DNA of 8,285 bases, taken from assembly GCA_002898975.1 (NCBI GenBank), contig BEID01000043.1, positions 1 through 8,285 on the forward strand, written 5' to 3'. Below, piece after piece: positions 1-6,751 of the stretch; within the stretch, counting starts at the first letter, position 1; every line of letters starts with the position of its first letter. The notes under the pieces were generated by a model that saw nothing but the letters and a program-made list of their open reading frames with translations, had not been told where the DNA came from and did no database searches. The translations under genes were made by a program, and so were the position numbers. This DNA comes from a bacterium HR27. Its GTDB lineage: Bacteria > Chloroflexota > Chloroflexia > Thermomicrobiales > Thermomicrobiaceae.

Positions 1-2
1 CG

Positions 3-134
3 GCGCAGGCCGAGCGGGCCCTGACCGTCGCCAGCCAGTATTTCCCGGAGGCTGCTGTCACAGTGCTCCCCGATCTCGCCGGGCTACCGCGCTATGTCAC
101 CATCGAGCGGAAAACGAAAAGCCGGGTCAGTTGA
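3..134 (+). CDS. prmC: C-terminal end of PrmC-like release-factor glutamine methyltransferase (5' end outside window)
   Basis: The open frame enters from the left edge and ends at TGA 132-134, giving 43 residues. It contains ASQYFPEAAVTVLPDLAGLP followed by RYVTIER. PrmC/HemK proteins end with this pattern: a helix, then F-P-x-A-x-V-x-V-x-x-D-L-A-G-L-x-R and a final beta strand. The family methylates the glutamine of the GGQ motif in peptide-chain release factors, using S-adenosylmethionine. The catalytic NPPY motif lies outside the window, so the call rests only on the tail. The last codons form part of the terminator hairpin of the convergent rpmB gene. Other class I methyltransferases have less similar tails. 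The family call is fairly likely but not certain. Confidence 0.65.
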   Translation, partial: AQAERALTVASQYFPEAAVTVLPDLAGLPRYVTIERKTKSRVS

Positions 135-140
135 CCCGGC
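110..140 (-). terminator. Intrinsic terminator of rpmB, embedded in the 3' end of prmC
   Basis: Read on the minus strand, a perfect 9-bp stem GCCGGGTCA / TGACCCGGC (121-140, 2-nt loop, or 8 bp with a 4-nt loop) is followed directly by TTTTCGTTTT. It lies 27 bp after the rpmB stop. This is a classic rho-independent terminator in that orientation only. On the plus strand the hairpin is followed by ACCTCC, with no U-tract. The prmC stop codon (132-134) lies inside the hairpin. Confidence 0.9.
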
Positions 141-167
141 ACCTCCGTCCACCGTCGTGGTGCGGGT

Positions 168-359
168 TCAAGCCTTGCGGGCCTCCTTGTAGAGCGTCCG
201 GAGGCAACGGGTGCAGATACGCATGCGCTTGGGAACCCCGTTCAGGATGACGGTCACCCGCTGGACGTTGGGCTTGAACTTGCGCTTCGTCTTGCGGTTC
301 GAGTGACTCACGTTGTGACCGAACATCGGCTTCTTACCGCAGAGTTCGCACATCGCCAT
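168..359 (-). CDS. rpmB: 50S ribosomal protein L28 (zinc-binding form)
   Basis: This 63-residue basic protein starts [20 protein letters not shown], the typical bacterial L28 opening, and continues with an Arg/Lys-rich core that binds 23S rRNA in the large subunit. Two CxxC pairs (C4/C7 and C49/C52) identify the zinc-coordinating form. The start at ATG 359 is chosen because GGAG (368-371 on the minus strand) lies 8 nt upstream; the alternative ATG two codons later is 14 nt away. The frame is open upstream to 413, but that extension (MNVERSARR...) is not L28-like. The gene is monocistronic, divergent from recG and convergent with prmC, and ends at a strong terminator. Length and motifs are normal for the family. 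Confidence 0.96.
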   Translation of the reverse strand: MAMCELCGKKPMFGHNVSHSNRKTKRKFKPNVQRVTVILNGVPKRMRICTRCLRTLYKEARKA

Positions 360-422
360 GGTCGACGCTCCGTCTTCGCTGCTCGTCCGCCGTGCGGATC
401 GCTCCACGTTCACTGAACGCTA

Positions 423-431
423 AGACTAGCA
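423..431 (-). promoter_or_regulatory. Candidate extended -10 element for rpmB
   Basis: The minus strand reads TGCTAGTCT, a TGn extended -10 followed by a TAnnnT hexamer. It would start transcription near 416, giving a leader of about 57 nt before the rpmB ATG. No good -35 is seen at 16-18 bp, as is acceptable for extended -10 promoters. This is pattern matching only. Confidence 0.35.
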
Positions 432-573
432 TGGCAACTCGTCCACGTCTACCTGACGCATGTGGCCACGCTGGCTCGTACGCACGTTCCGGGCGACGTT
501 CGTGCTTGACGCCCCTCTGACCGCCGGGTTGACTTGGTGCTGGCGAGGCGACGACGGAGATCGGTTGCGATCG

Positions 574-3003
574 ATGACAACCACCGGATCCAATCGCGAC
601 CCACGCGAGGTACTCCACCGCGTGTTCGAATTGGAGCGACGCAAGGGCCTACGGGACACCGCAGCAGTCGGGGGCTTGGAGTCCTTTCTGGCCCGCAATC
701 TGCCGGTGTGGATCGCCGAGCGACCCGCCCTGCGCCCGCAATTGGAGCGCCTGGCAACGCTCCTCCGCGGGTACAGCCAGCGCACGCCGCAGGAGCGCCA
801 GGCGCTCCTCCGCCGGGCGTTGCTCCTGCTCGACGGTACGGCGAGCGAACCACCGCCAGCTCGACCGACGCCGACCGATCGACCCGGCTCAGCTCGACCT
901 GGAACAGCGACGATCGGAGCGAAGACGGTCGATCCGGACGCACCGGTGACCGTCCTGCCGCGCGTCGGGAGCCAGCGGGCCGCACAACTCGAGGCGCTCG
1001 GTGTCAAGACCGTCCGCGACCTCCTCTACCTCGTCCCCCGCCGCTACGCCGATTATGCTCAGGTCGTGCCGATCGGGCGACTCGGCCGGCTCGTTCGCCC
1101 GGGGGAGGAGGTCACCTGCACGGTGATCGGCGAGATCGCGCACCTCGAGCTGCGCGCGTCGCAGTCCGGTCGGCGCTATGTGGCGGCCGAACTTCGTGAC
1201 GAGACCGGAACTATCCCGGTCGTCTGGTTCAATCCATATGTCGCCCGGCAGCTCGAGGTCGGTCAGCGGATCGCTGTGAGCGGCAAACTCGAGGGCAGCG
1301 GGCCGTACGTCCGTTTCCGCAATCCGGAGTGGGAACCGGCGGACGCGGAACTCTTCCATACCGGCCGCATCGTGCCGATCTACCCACTTACCCAGGGACT
1401 GTACCAGCGACAGCTGCGGCAGCTGACCCGCGCCGCACTCGACGCAGCCCTCCCCCGGCTCGTCGACCCGCTCCCCGCCAGTCTCCGCGAGCGCTACGAA
1501 CTCCCGAGCCTCGCCTGGGCACTCGAGCAGGTGCACTATCCCGAGTCGCTGGCTGCTGCCGAGCGGGCACGCCAGCGGCTGGCTTTCGACGAGTTCCTCG
1601 TCCTCCAACTCGGGCTCGTCCAGCGACGGCTAGCCTGGCATGCCCAACCCGGCACGGCGATCCCGATCGACCGGGCACTCCTCGATCGGTTCCTCGCCTC
1701 CCTACCGTTCCAGTTGACCGGAGCCCAGCGACGAGCACTGGAGGAGATCCTGGCCGATCTCGCCCAGCCGCACCCGATGAGTCGTCTGCTCCAAGGTGAC
1801 GTTGGATCCGGCAAAACGGTGGTCGCGGCCGCCGCGGCCCTGCTGGTGCACAAGGCAGGCTATCAGTCCGCGATCCTCGCGCCGACGGAGATCCTCGCCG
1901 AGCAACACTTCCGCACGCTCACCAGGCTATACAGCGACCTGGCGAGCAGCGATCGGCCGCTCGTCGCTCTGCTCACCGGCAGCACGCCCGAACGCGACCG
2001 CGGGCCGATTCTGGCTGGTCTGGCCAGCTGCGCGATCCCGATCGTAGTAGGCACGCATGCGTTACTCGAGGAGCGGGTGCAGTTCCGGAACCTAGCTTTT
2101 GCCGTCATCGACGAGCAGCATCGTTTCGGGGTCCTCCAGCGGCACACCCTGCGGAGCAAAGGGAACAACCCGCACGTGCTCGTCATGACGGCGACCCCGA
2201 TCCCGCGGAGCCTCGCCCTGGTGCTGCACGGCGACCTCGATCTCTCGATCATCGACGAGCTGCCCCCGGGACGCCAGCCGGTGAAGACGTTCGTAGTACC
2301 TGGTCGCAAGCGCGGGCAAGCCTACCAGTTCGTCCGTCGCGAGATCGAGAAGGGGCACCAGGCATTCGTCATTTGCCCGCTCGTCGAGGAGTCGGACACG
2401 ATCGAGGCACGTGCGGCCACCGCCGAGTACGAGCGACTGAGCCACGAGGTGTTTCCCGACCTGCGCCTCGGCCTCCTGCATGGCCGCATGAGCGCCCGCG
2501 AGAAGGACGAGGTCATGACGCGTTTCCGGGACGGCGAGATCGATATCCTCGTGTCGACCGCCGTCGTCGAGGTCGGTATCGACGTGCCCAATGCGACCGT
2601 CATCCTCATCGAGGGTGCGGAACGGTTCGGTTTAGCCCAGCTGCACCAGTTCCGCGGACGGGTCGGACGCGGTACCGCACCATCGTACTGCTTGCTCGTC
2701 TCCGATGCCGACTCGGATAGCGCGCGCCAGCGCCTGGAAGCGGTGGCTACGACGACCGACGGTTTCCGGCTCGCCGAGATCGACCTGCAGTTGCGCGGGC
2801 CAGGAGAATTTCTCGGCACGCGCCAGAGCGGTCTCCCCAACCTGCGCTTCGCGACCCTCGCCGATATGCCGACGCTGCACGCCGCCCGGCGAGCGGCCGA
2901 AGAACTCCTTCAACGGGACCCATCGCTGTCAGCACCCGAGCATGCCGCACTGGCTGCACTCGTCCGGAACCTCTGGTCACGGAGCGTCGCTGACGTGAGC
3001 TGA
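574..3003 (+). CDS. recG: ATP-dependent DNA helicase RecG
   Basis: The protein has 809 residues and is a monomeric superfamily 2 translocase that regresses stalled forks and branch-migrates Holliday junctions. Visible parts in order: an N-terminal helical extension of about 100 residues, a Pro/Ala-rich linker, the wedge/OB domain from about residue 125 (VTVLPRVGSQRAAQLEALGV), Walker A GDVGSGKT (408-415), the RecG-specific DEQH box with HRFGV (513-516), TATPIPRS (539 on), motif VI QLHQFRGRVGRG (689-700), and the RecG C-terminal translocation region around TDGFRLAEIDLQLRGPGEF (from about 728). The length matches long-arm RecGs such as that of Thermotoga rather than the roughly 690-residue E. 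coli type. The ATG at 574 has GGAG at 556-559, which is rather distant. An in-frame TTG at 565 is spaced 5 nt from that site and is a realistic alternative. The open frame extends to 460, but that stretch is not RecG-like. Probably co-transcribed with the next gene. Confidence 0.97.
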   Translation: MTTTGSNRDPREVLHRVFELERRKGLRDTAAVGGLESFLARNLPVWIAERPALRPQLERLATLLRGYSQRTPQERQALLRRALLLLDGTASEPPPARPTPTDRPGSARPGTATIGAKTVDPDAPVTVLPRVGSQRAAQLEALGVKTVRDLLYLVPRRYADYAQVVPIGRLGRLVRPGEEVTCTVIGEIAHLELRASQSGRRYVAAELRDETGTIPVVWFNPYVARQLEVGQRIAVSGKLEGSGPYVRFRNPEWEPADAELFHTGRIVPIYPLTQGLYQRQLRQLTRAALDAALPRLVDPLPASLRERYELPSLAWALEQVHYPESLAAAERARQRLAFDEFLVLQLGLVQRRLAWHAQPGTAIPIDRALLDRFLASLPFQLTGAQRRALEEILADLAQPHPMSRLLQGDVGSGKTVVAAAAALLVHKAGYQSAILAPTEILAEQHFRTLTRLYSDLASSDRPLVALLTGSTPERDRGPILAGLASCAIPIVVGTHALLEERVQFRNLAFAVIDEQHRFGVLQRHTLRSKGNNPHVLVMTATPIPRSLALVLHGDLDLSIIDELPPGRQPVKTFVVPGRKRGQAYQFVRREIEKGHQAFVICPLVEESDTIEARAATAEYERLSHEVFPDLRLGLLHGRMSAREKDEVMTRFRDGEIDILVSTAVVEVGIDVPNATVILIEGAERFGLAQLHQFRGRVGRGTAPSYCLLVSDADSDSARQRLEAVATTTDGFRLAEIDLQLRGPGEFLGTRQSGLPNLRFATLADMPTLHAARRAAEELLQRDPSLSAPEHAALAALVRNLWSRSVADVS

Positions 3004-3020
3004 GAAAGGAAACGATACCG

Positions 3021-3809
3021 ATGAGCCGACCGATCGTCTGGCTCGATCGGAGCTTGATCGCCCGTGTCATCACGCAACTCCTCGCACCGTTCGCCCACGA
3101 CGCCGGCTGGGAGATCCGCACACGCGAGGATCTCACTGCCGCCGTGGTGCGGGCTGAGCCTGGCATCGCGCTGCTCGACACGCTGGAAGCGCTCGCCCTG
3201 GTACCCGCCGCATGGATCGCCGTCGATCTGGCGGTGTTCTCCCATCACGCCAGCCCAGTCGTGCTCCGCACTCCGGAGCGACCGGACCGGATCGACCGGG
3301 CAGTGGTGAGCGTCGCAGGATGCCGTCCGGCGAGTAGAGCGCTGGCGCGCGCGACTGTGGAACCGTTCTTCGGCCTGCGTGTCGTCGCATGGCAGCAGGA
3401 CGGCGGTACGGAAACCGACACCACGCTGCGCGTCGTCGAGGATGAAGCGGCGCTGGTTCGGCTCGACGAACACCACCACGATCTCGGCCGCGCCTGGTTC
3501 ATCCTCACCGGCCTACCGTTCGTGAGCCACCTGTTGGTCTGTCCCCCGGGGGTATCGCTGGAAGCCCGACAGGCGTTCGCGCGCTGGGCACAGCGGCTAC
3601 CGGGTGAATTGCGTGACCGGGCCGCCGAGATCGCGAGCGATCTCGCAGCCGAGCAACCGCTCGACGCTGGGCGCGTGCTCTCCTACCTCACCGAGGCATT
3701 GAACGTCCTCACCCCACCAGCTCGCCGTGCGATCGAGGACCTGCTGCGTCGCAGCCACAGCGGCATACGCCCGCCCCAGGCGGAACACTACCGCTCGCTC
3801 TCTTCCTGA
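3021..3809 (+). CDS. Divergent MqnA-like / periplasmic-binding-fold protein
   Basis: This 262-residue soluble protein has no signal peptide or membrane segment. Its layout follows MqnA-type proteins (chorismate dehydratase of the futalosine menaquinone pathway, a two-lobed substrate-binding fold). An N-terminal lobe holds IALLDTLEALALVPAAWIAV (49-68), in the place of the family's assessment of the bound ligand. A hinge-like strand VVSVAGCRPASRALARA (95-111) follows, and then DEAALVRLDE with DLGRAWFILTGLPFVSH (141-170), which resembles the family's GDAAL...DLGExWxxLTGLPFVFA. The N-terminal P-Y-L-N type motif of genuine MqnA is absent (here RPIVWLDRSLIAR), so the catalytic role is doubtful. The ATG is preceded by AAAGGA (3005-3010) with 10-nt spacing, 17 bp after recG, so the two are likely one operon. 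Its 3' end overlaps the convergent flavin-reductase gene by 22 bp. The fold assignment is inferred from short motifs; the function is not known. Confidence 0.55.
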   Translation: MSRPIVWLDRSLIARVITQLLAPFAHDAGWEIRTREDLTAAVVRAEPGIALLDTLEALALVPAAWIAVDLAVFSHHASPVVLRTPERPDRIDRAVVSVAGCRPASRALARATVEPFFGLRVVAWQQDGGTETDTTLRVVEDEAALVRLDEHHHDLGRAWFILTGLPFVSHLLVCPPGVSLEARQAFARWAQRLPGELRDRAAEIASDLAAEQPLDAGRVLSYLTEALNVLTPPARRAIEDLLRRSHSGIRPPQAEHYRSLSS

Positions 3810-4288
3810 GCCTCTTCCGCTTCTTCCTCACCAGGCAGGCGAGCCCGGTAGAGCCGGGAAACGGCAGCGTACCACTCCGCCCCGACATGGTGCGCGAGCG
3901 GCGCCTCCTCGAGCTGGAGCCAGCGCTCGCCGAAGAGTTCGTCGTCGGCAGCGATAGCGAGCACGTCACCGACGAAGAGATCGTGGTCACCGAGGCTGAG
4001 CCGGCCGATCAGCCCGCACTCGATGTGCGCGACGGCTTCCTCGATGACCGGTACGTCGATCTCCAGAGCGTCGACGGCATGCAGCTCGGCACGGGCGAAT
4101 TTGTCGAGATCGCGGCCCGAAAGCATCCCGCAGAGATGAATCGCCGGAAGATACTCGACCGTGAGGATATTGAGGGCGAAATACTCGCTCTTGCCGATCA
4201 GCTCGTGCGTGAAGCGACTCGGATGGATCGCGAGGCCGACCCGCGGTGGGTCGAGGCTGAGCGGCATGACCCAGGCAGCGGTCATCAC
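3788..4288 (-). CDS. Flavin-reductase-like FMN split-barrel protein, N-terminally truncated by an in-frame stop
   Basis: The readable frame has 166 residues from GTG 4288 (or 165 from ATG 4285). It matches the flavin reductase-like / RutF-type family that binds FMN and reduces it or uses it with NAD(P)H. Landmarks: MTAAWVMPLSLDPPRVGLAI (2-21), PSRFTHELI (23-31), FALNIL (37-42), CGMLSGRDLDKF (53-64) and GDHDLFVGDVLAI (100-112). An acidic Glu-rich tail (154-166) ends the protein. Family members normally have about 20-25 more N-terminal residues forming the first barrel strand. Here those codons exist upstream in frame but are interrupted by TAG at 4307-4309. No Shine-Dalgarno precedes GTG 4288. 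The gene is third in the glycosyltransferase operon. It may be a pseudogene, a truncated but translated protein, or the product of readthrough or a sequence error. The family call is strong; the functional state is open. Confidence 0.8.
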   Translation of the reverse strand: MMTAAWVMPLSLDPPRVGLAIHPSRFTHELIGKSEYFALNILTVEYLPAIHLCGMLSGRDLDKFARAELHAVDALEIDVPVIEEAVAHIECGLIGRLSLGDHDLFVGDVLAIAADDELFGERWLQLEEAPLAHHVGAEWYAAVSRLYRARLPGEEEAEEAQEESER

Positions 4289-4395
4289 GTTGGGCTGTGA
4301 GCGATGCTAGGTGGTGACCAGCACCACCGGCCCAGGTTCCAGCAAGCGAGCAGCCATCCGCGGCTCACGTGCCTCCTTGCGACCCACGACCGCAT
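4285..4395 (-). other. 36-codon linker ORF coupled at both ends (TGATG junctions)
   Basis: ATG 4393-4395 overlaps the TGA of the upstream glycosyltransferase as TGATG. It opens a 36-codon frame, rich in Trp and Arg (MRSWVARRHVSRGWLLACWN...), that ends in TGA 4285-4287. That stop again overlaps ATG 4283-4285 of the flavin-reductase frame as TGATG. It runs in a different frame from the family homology and bypasses the TAG. The product resembles nothing I know. It could be a translational relay or pure chance. Confidence 0.25.
4289..4357 (-). pseudogene. Detached 5' part of the flavin-reductase gene, ending in amber TAG
   Basis: From ATG 4355-4357 the frame encodes MAARLLEPGPVVLVTT, then TAG (4307-4309), then HRSQPN leading directly into the VMTAAW of the downstream frame. 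P-G-P-V-V-L-V-T-T followed by N-V-M-T is the normal first strand and loop of this family, so this is the original start region of the same gene. AAGGAGG (4372-4378 on the minus strand) lies 14 nt before the ATG. An in-frame GTG at 4385-4387 could give a slightly longer N-terminus (VGRKEAREPR...). One substitution separates TAG from TGG, CAG, AAG, GAG, TAC, TAT, TCG or TTG. Confidence 0.7.
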
Positions 4396-5531
4396 CAACT
4401 CCTCTCCGTCACCGGCGATCCGAAGCGCCGCGCCGCCAGCATCGACTGGTACACCGCGTAGTACTGCTCGGCGATCCGCCGCTGCGTATAGTGGGTAAGC
4501 ACACGCCGGCGCCCCGCCTCACCGAGTTGGCGCAGCCGCTCCGGATCAGACAGGAGATCGTTGAGCAACCGCACGAGCGCATCCACGTCGTCTTCCGGAA
4601 ACACCAGGGCGGGATCACCGATCACGTGCGGAATCTCGCCCGAGGAGGAACCGACCACCGGCACTCCGCAACTCATGGCCTCGATGATCACCCGACCGAA
4701 CTGCTCCTTCCAGTTCCGTCGCGTGCGCGAGGGAACGACCAGCAGATCGAACCGGTTCAACGCCTCCGGCATGAGCGCCGGTGGGACACCACCACGGAAG
4801 ATGACACGATCTCGTACGCCGAGTTCGCTCGCGAGCAGTTCGAGACGCGTCCGCTCGACTCCCTCGCCGACGATCTCCAGCTGGACACGACCGGGCAACC
4901 GGGCGAGTGCCCGGATGACGAGATCGGCACCCTTCTCCGGGACGAGTCGTCCAACAAAACCGATGGTCGGGATCTCCGGTCGGGGAACCGAGAGCGGACG
5001 GAAGATGTCCGGATCGACACCGAACTGCGGGATCACGGCCAACGGCCCGCGGTACCCCTTACGCCGCAGCACCTCCGCCGCTTCGTGGTTCCCGGCAACG
5101 GCTGCGCTCGCCAGCCGATAGTTGAGGCGCTCGAACCAGGAGAAGGGTGGTGGATACCGCCGGTAGAGATTCTGCCAGGTGAAGAAGAGAATCTGCGCAC
5201 CGTAGCGCTTGCCCACCAGGGCAGCATGTGCTGTGACCAGGTTGTACGGCTCCTCGTCGATGTGCAGGATATCCGGGCGAAAACGCGCCACATGCTTGGC
5301 GAGACCAGGATAGACGTGAATGTGATGGTGCCCGTTGAACCACATCGGTTCGACGACGAGCTGGTAACCCTCGACGAACCGGCGCTCGAGCTGCAGGACA
5401 CCCACGCGGCTCTCGATCCAAGCCGGCGGCACGACCGCCAAAAGCTCGACATCCGGAAGGCGAGCCAGCTCCTCGAGTTTGCGCTGGTAGACACCGTTGA
5501 CGAGTGCCTTGGAGAGGATCAGGATCCGCAT
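4395..5531 (-). CDS. GT4-family glycosyltransferase (distal gene of the pair)
   Basis: The protein has 378 residues with a GT-B fold. Its N-terminal acceptor domain starts MRILILSKALVNGVYQRKLE. The C-terminal nucleotide-sugar domain has GFVGRLVPEKGADLVIRAL (191-209), the retaining-GT EX7E pair E276/E284 in EQFGRVIIEAMSCGVPVVGS, and GEIPHVIGD (298-306). H71-H72-H73 and DEEPYN (92-97) lie in the acceptor half. There is no signal peptide or transmembrane helix, so it is probably cytosolic or peripherally membrane-bound. Enzymes of this type transfer sugars from nucleotide donors onto lipid carriers, glycolipids or growing exopolysaccharide; donor and acceptor cannot be read from sequence. Its ATG lies 6 bp after the stop of the upstream glycosyltransferase, with no strong Shine-Dalgarno, which suggests coupling. 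Its TGA overlaps the ATG of a short ORF leading to the flavin-reductase gene. Length is normal. Confidence 0.92.
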   Translation of the reverse strand: MRILILSKALVNGVYQRKLEELARLPDVELLAVVPPAWIESRVGVLQLERRFVEGYQLVVEPMWFNGHHHIHVYPGLAKHVARFRPDILHIDEEPYNLVTAHAALVGKRYGAQILFFTWQNLYRRYPPPFSWFERLNYRLASAAVAGNHEAAEVLRRKGYRGPLAVIPQFGVDPDIFRPLSVPRPEIPTIGFVGRLVPEKGADLVIRALARLPGRVQLEIVGEGVERTRLELLASELGVRDRVIFRGGVPPALMPEALNRFDLLVVPSRTRRNWKEQFGRVIIEAMSCGVPVVGSSSGEIPHVIGDPALVFPEDDVDALVRLLNDLLSDPERLRQLGEAGRRRVLTHYTQRRIAEQYYAVYQSMLAARRFGSPVTERS

Positions 5532-5537
5532 CGTCGT

Positions 5538-6701
5538 TCAGCCCATCACTCGAGCGACCGGCTGGGCCAGGTCGATCGCCTCCCGGTACGCTGCGAGCGT
5601 CCGTTCGGCTGTGCGCTGCCAGGTGAAGAGACGAGCCCGATCCAGGCCGCGCACGCGGAGCGTTCGCTGCAACATCGGATCGTTGACGAGCTGGACAAGC
5701 GCACGCGCGAAGGCAGCCTCATCCGGCTCGACGAGGAGCCCTGCATCGCCGACAACTTCCGGCAAACTCGTGCACCGCGCCGCGATGACCGGTGTCCCAC
5801 AGGCCATCGCTTCGAGCGGCGACAGGCCAAAACCCTCATACAGGGAAGGATACGCGTACACCGTCGCCAGCTGATACCACAACACCTTCTCGTCCTCGTC
5901 GACTGGGCCAGGGAACAGCACACGCCGCTCCAGGCCGAGCGGACGGACCAGCCGTTCGAGCGGGGGGTAGAGGCGAGGATTGTCGCTGTGCGCTTTCCCA
6001 GGGATCACCAAGATTGTTCCTTCCGGCAGGTCGGGAAGGGCCCGGGCGAACGCGCGCACCAGAAGCGGCAGGTTCTTCCGCACATCGAACCCACCGAGGT
6101 TCAAGATCACCGGTCCCCGGATCCTCCACCGTGTTGCCAGTGCACGAACCCGATCGGGGTCGCTCGTCGGCTGGAAACGTGCGTCGACCCCCAGCGGGAT
6201 GACTCGGACTCGCTCGTCTGGATAGCCGAGGACGTCGACGATATCGCGACGCGACCACTCCGAATCGGTCAGAACGAGCGTCGCGTTGCGGATCGTCCGG
6301 CACACGAGCGCGGTGTAGAACCGCATCGCCAGCGATGCACGGTACTCCGGCAGAACGAGCGGGATCACGTCGTGGACGGTTACGACGAGCGGAGTACGGC
6401 TGCGCAGCGGTGCGGCGAAATACGGGACGTGCACGAGCTGTGGCCGGAGCCGCCCAGCAAGCACCGACAAGCCGCGCTGTTCCCACCAGATCTTGCGGAA
6501 CTTACCGGGCACGCGTGAGCGCCACACGCTGATCCGGTCAGGGAAGGGCAGGGCAACCGCATCGGAATGCGGCAGCGCGAGCGTGACCGCGATCTCCTGA
6601 CAGGAAGACAGCTCCCGCCAGAGTGCGAGCGTATACTGTCCGCTCCCCGTCCGCGGTTGCGTCACGAACGTCCCATCGAGCAACACCGTGAACCGCGACA
6701 T
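5538..6701 (-). CDS. GT4-family glycosyltransferase (mannosyltransferase-type, first gene of the operon)
   Basis: The protein has 387 residues from ATG 6699-6701. The N-terminus RFTVLLDGTFVTQPRTGSGQ followed by YTLALW has the Gly-rich loop of WbaZ/MtfB-like GT4 enzymes. It is followed by VTVHDVIPLVLPEYR (107-121), NLGGFDVRKNLPLLVRAF (201-218), and EGFGLSPLEAMACGTPVIAA with the EX7E pair E289/E297, then SLPEVVGDAGLLVEP (312-326). These are retaining glycosyltransferases using nucleotide-sugar donors, often GDP-mannose, in O-antigen, exopolysaccharide or glycolipid assembly; the specific substrate is not determinable. The start is chosen because GGGGAGG (6714-6720 on the minus strand) and GAGG (6706-6709) precede it and because family proteins begin here. 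The frame stays open to 6848, but that Arg-rich stretch is not conserved-looking and would cover the promoter region. It heads the three-gene minus-strand operon. Confidence 0.93.
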   Translation of the reverse strand: MSRFTVLLDGTFVTQPRTGSGQYTLALWRELSSCQEIAVTLALPHSDAVALPFPDRISVWRSRVPGKFRKIWWEQRGLSVLAGRLRPQLVHVPYFAAPLRSRTPLVVTVHDVIPLVLPEYRASLAMRFYTALVCRTIRNATLVLTDSEWSRRDIVDVLGYPDERVRVIPLGVDARFQPTSDPDRVRALATRWRIRGPVILNLGGFDVRKNLPLLVRAFARALPDLPEGTILVIPGKAHSDNPRLYPPLERLVRPLGLERRVLFPGPVDEDEKVLWYQLATVYAYPSLYEGFGLSPLEAMACGTPVIAARCTSLPEVVGDAGLLVEPDEAAFARALVQLVNDPMLQRTLRVRGLDRARLFTWQRTAERTLAAYREAIDLAQPVARVMG

Positions 6702-6731
6702 CTGCCCTCGGACCTCCCCAGCCCGGCGCTG

Positions 6732-6737
6732 AGTATA
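6732..6737 (-). promoter_or_regulatory. Candidate -10 (TATACT) of the glycosyltransferase operon
   Basis: The minus strand reads TATACT about 31 bp upstream of the first glycosyltransferase ATG, one of the few AT-rich spots here. The expected -35 position (about 6755-6760) reads CGCGTC, a poor match, and lies inside a perfect palindrome. A weak core overlapped by a palindrome would suit a regulated promoter, but this is inference. Confidence 0.35.
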
Positions 6738-6751
6738 GTGCGCTGCTCGAC

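Noticed and set aside
506..534. TTGACG (506) and TTGACT (529) as -35 elements for recG
   Set aside because: Neither has an acceptable -10 hexamer 16-19 bp downstream, so I did not call a recG promoter.
460..573. N-terminal extension of recG from ATG 460
   Set aside because: The 38 extra residues (MWPRWLVRTF...) do not resemble RecG, have no Shine-Dalgarno and would fill the divergent promoter space. ATG 574 or TTG 565 fits better.
3626..3645. Perfect 9-bp inverted repeat CGAGATCGC-GA-GCGATCTCG
   Set aside because: It lies inside the mqnA-like coding sequence (AEIASDLA) with no U-tract. It is explained by repeated GC-rich codons.
3887..4300. A 137-codon plus-strand frame opposite the flavin-reductase gene
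   Set aside because: It is a shadow of the flavin-reductase coding sequence. The acidic, motif-free product has no independent support.
4311..6518. A 735-codon plus-strand open frame running antisense across both glycosyltransferases
   Set aside because: It covers two clear GT4 genes whose catalytic motifs are on the other strand, its product is an unstructured His/Arg/Asp-rich sequence without motifs, and such long antisense frames are expected opposite GC-rich genes lacking certain codons.
6721..6740. Similarity between the region upstream of the first glycosyltransferase (CACTATACTCAGCG) and the HYTQRR-coding part of the second glycosyltransferase near 4477-4493
   Set aside because: About 16 of 18 bases match. 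A match of this size is expected roughly once by chance within a window of this length, and there is no extended homology, so a duplicated-gene remnant is not supported.
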